This document shows, one piece after another, positions 63,928 to 64,000 of a stretch of DNA of 64,000 nucleotides. The stretch spans positions 124,001 through 188,000 of the forward strand of contig NZ_JBHLZU010000032.1 in the NCBI RefSeq assembly GCF_042429765.1. Reading direction: 5' to 3'. The first letter of the stretch is position 1. Every line of letters begins with the position of its first letter. Below the pieces are notes generated by a model. The model was given only the letters and a program-made list of their open reading frames with translations, was not told the DNA's origin and did no database searches. A program made the translations under genes and the position numbers. The stretch comes from Allokutzneria oryzae. Its GTDB lineage: Bacteria > Actinomycetota > Actinomycetes > Mycobacteriales > Pseudonocardiaceae.

Positions 63928-64000
63928 ATGAGACGCGTGATCGCGGCAGGGGTTGCGCTCGGCGTGACCGTTCTTGCCGTCCTCCTCGGCGGTTCACCTG
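63928..64000 (+). CDS. start of an exported protein (3' partial)
   Basis: Only 24 codons are in the window: MRRVIAAGVALGVTVLAVLLGG, a typical signal peptide with a basic start and hydrophobic core. It is divergent from the surface-protein gene with 86 bases between. The mature part is outside the window, so nothing can be said about function. Confidence 0.5.
   Translation, partial: MRRVIAAGVALGVTVLAVLLGGSP

Noticed and set aside
1..64000. tRNA, rRNA, integrase, transposase or attachment site
   Set aside because: I looked for them on both strands and found none that I could support.

Overview
The window is high-GC DNA with dense, mostly tightly coupled genes and many GTG/TTG starts. Its gene content (a type VII/ESX secretion locus, LAL-type LuxR regulators, a terpene cyclase, a P450) points to a filamentous actinomycete, probably of the Pseudonocardiales. 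That placement is inference from gene content and base composition; no rRNA marker is present. I saw no rRNA, tRNA, CRISPR array or intact insertion sequence.

Layout. (a) 1-6.6 kb: the 3' end of a giant, beta-rich protein with a metzincin-like zinc site. (b) 6.6-11.3 kb: DJ-1/PfpI protein divergent from a LysR regulator, a membrane pentapeptide-repeat protein and a secreted HEAGH metalloprotease. (c) 11.3-18.1 kb: a large LAL regulator, a polyprenyl diphosphate synthase, a class I terpene cyclase, an MpaB-type oxygenase and a DUF899 protein; this looks like a small terpenoid locus. (d) 18.1-38.5 kb: a YbaB-like protein, a WXG100 protein and one 19.6-kb gene for a 6,542-residue protein. The giant has a CpnT-like WXG100 N-terminus, then a TcdA/B-like glycosyltransferase, two ADP-ribosyltransferase-like domains, beta-rich repeats, two OTU-like domains and two putative papain-like domains. 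(e) 38.6-54.5 kb: the ESX locus, with an atypical LuxR regulator, two WXG100 proteins, two further secretion-associated proteins, MycP, EccC, EccD, EccB, a protein in the usual EccE place carrying a degenerate ART-like domain, and a convergent EccA fused to a beta-helix. (f) 55-62 kb: a second LAL regulator, then a KAS III - SDR - P450 operon. (g) 62-64 kb: a frameshifted GrpB-family gene, a cell-surface Ig-like protein and the start of another exported protein.

How it fits together. EccA-D and MycP form most of a T7SS. The WXG100 proteins and the PPE-like protein are probable substrates or partners. The giant proteins, introduced by WXG100-like sequence and encoded next to the machine, are the probable large cargo. 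The most striking point is that the giant's catalytic domains come in pairs in which at least one member has lost key residues, and that the same ART-like fold recurs in a protein of the secretion locus. A recurrent ACCGAAA/TTTCGGT motif lies in the non-coding DNA before the metalloprotease, terpene, ESX and KAS III units and may tie them to one regulator.
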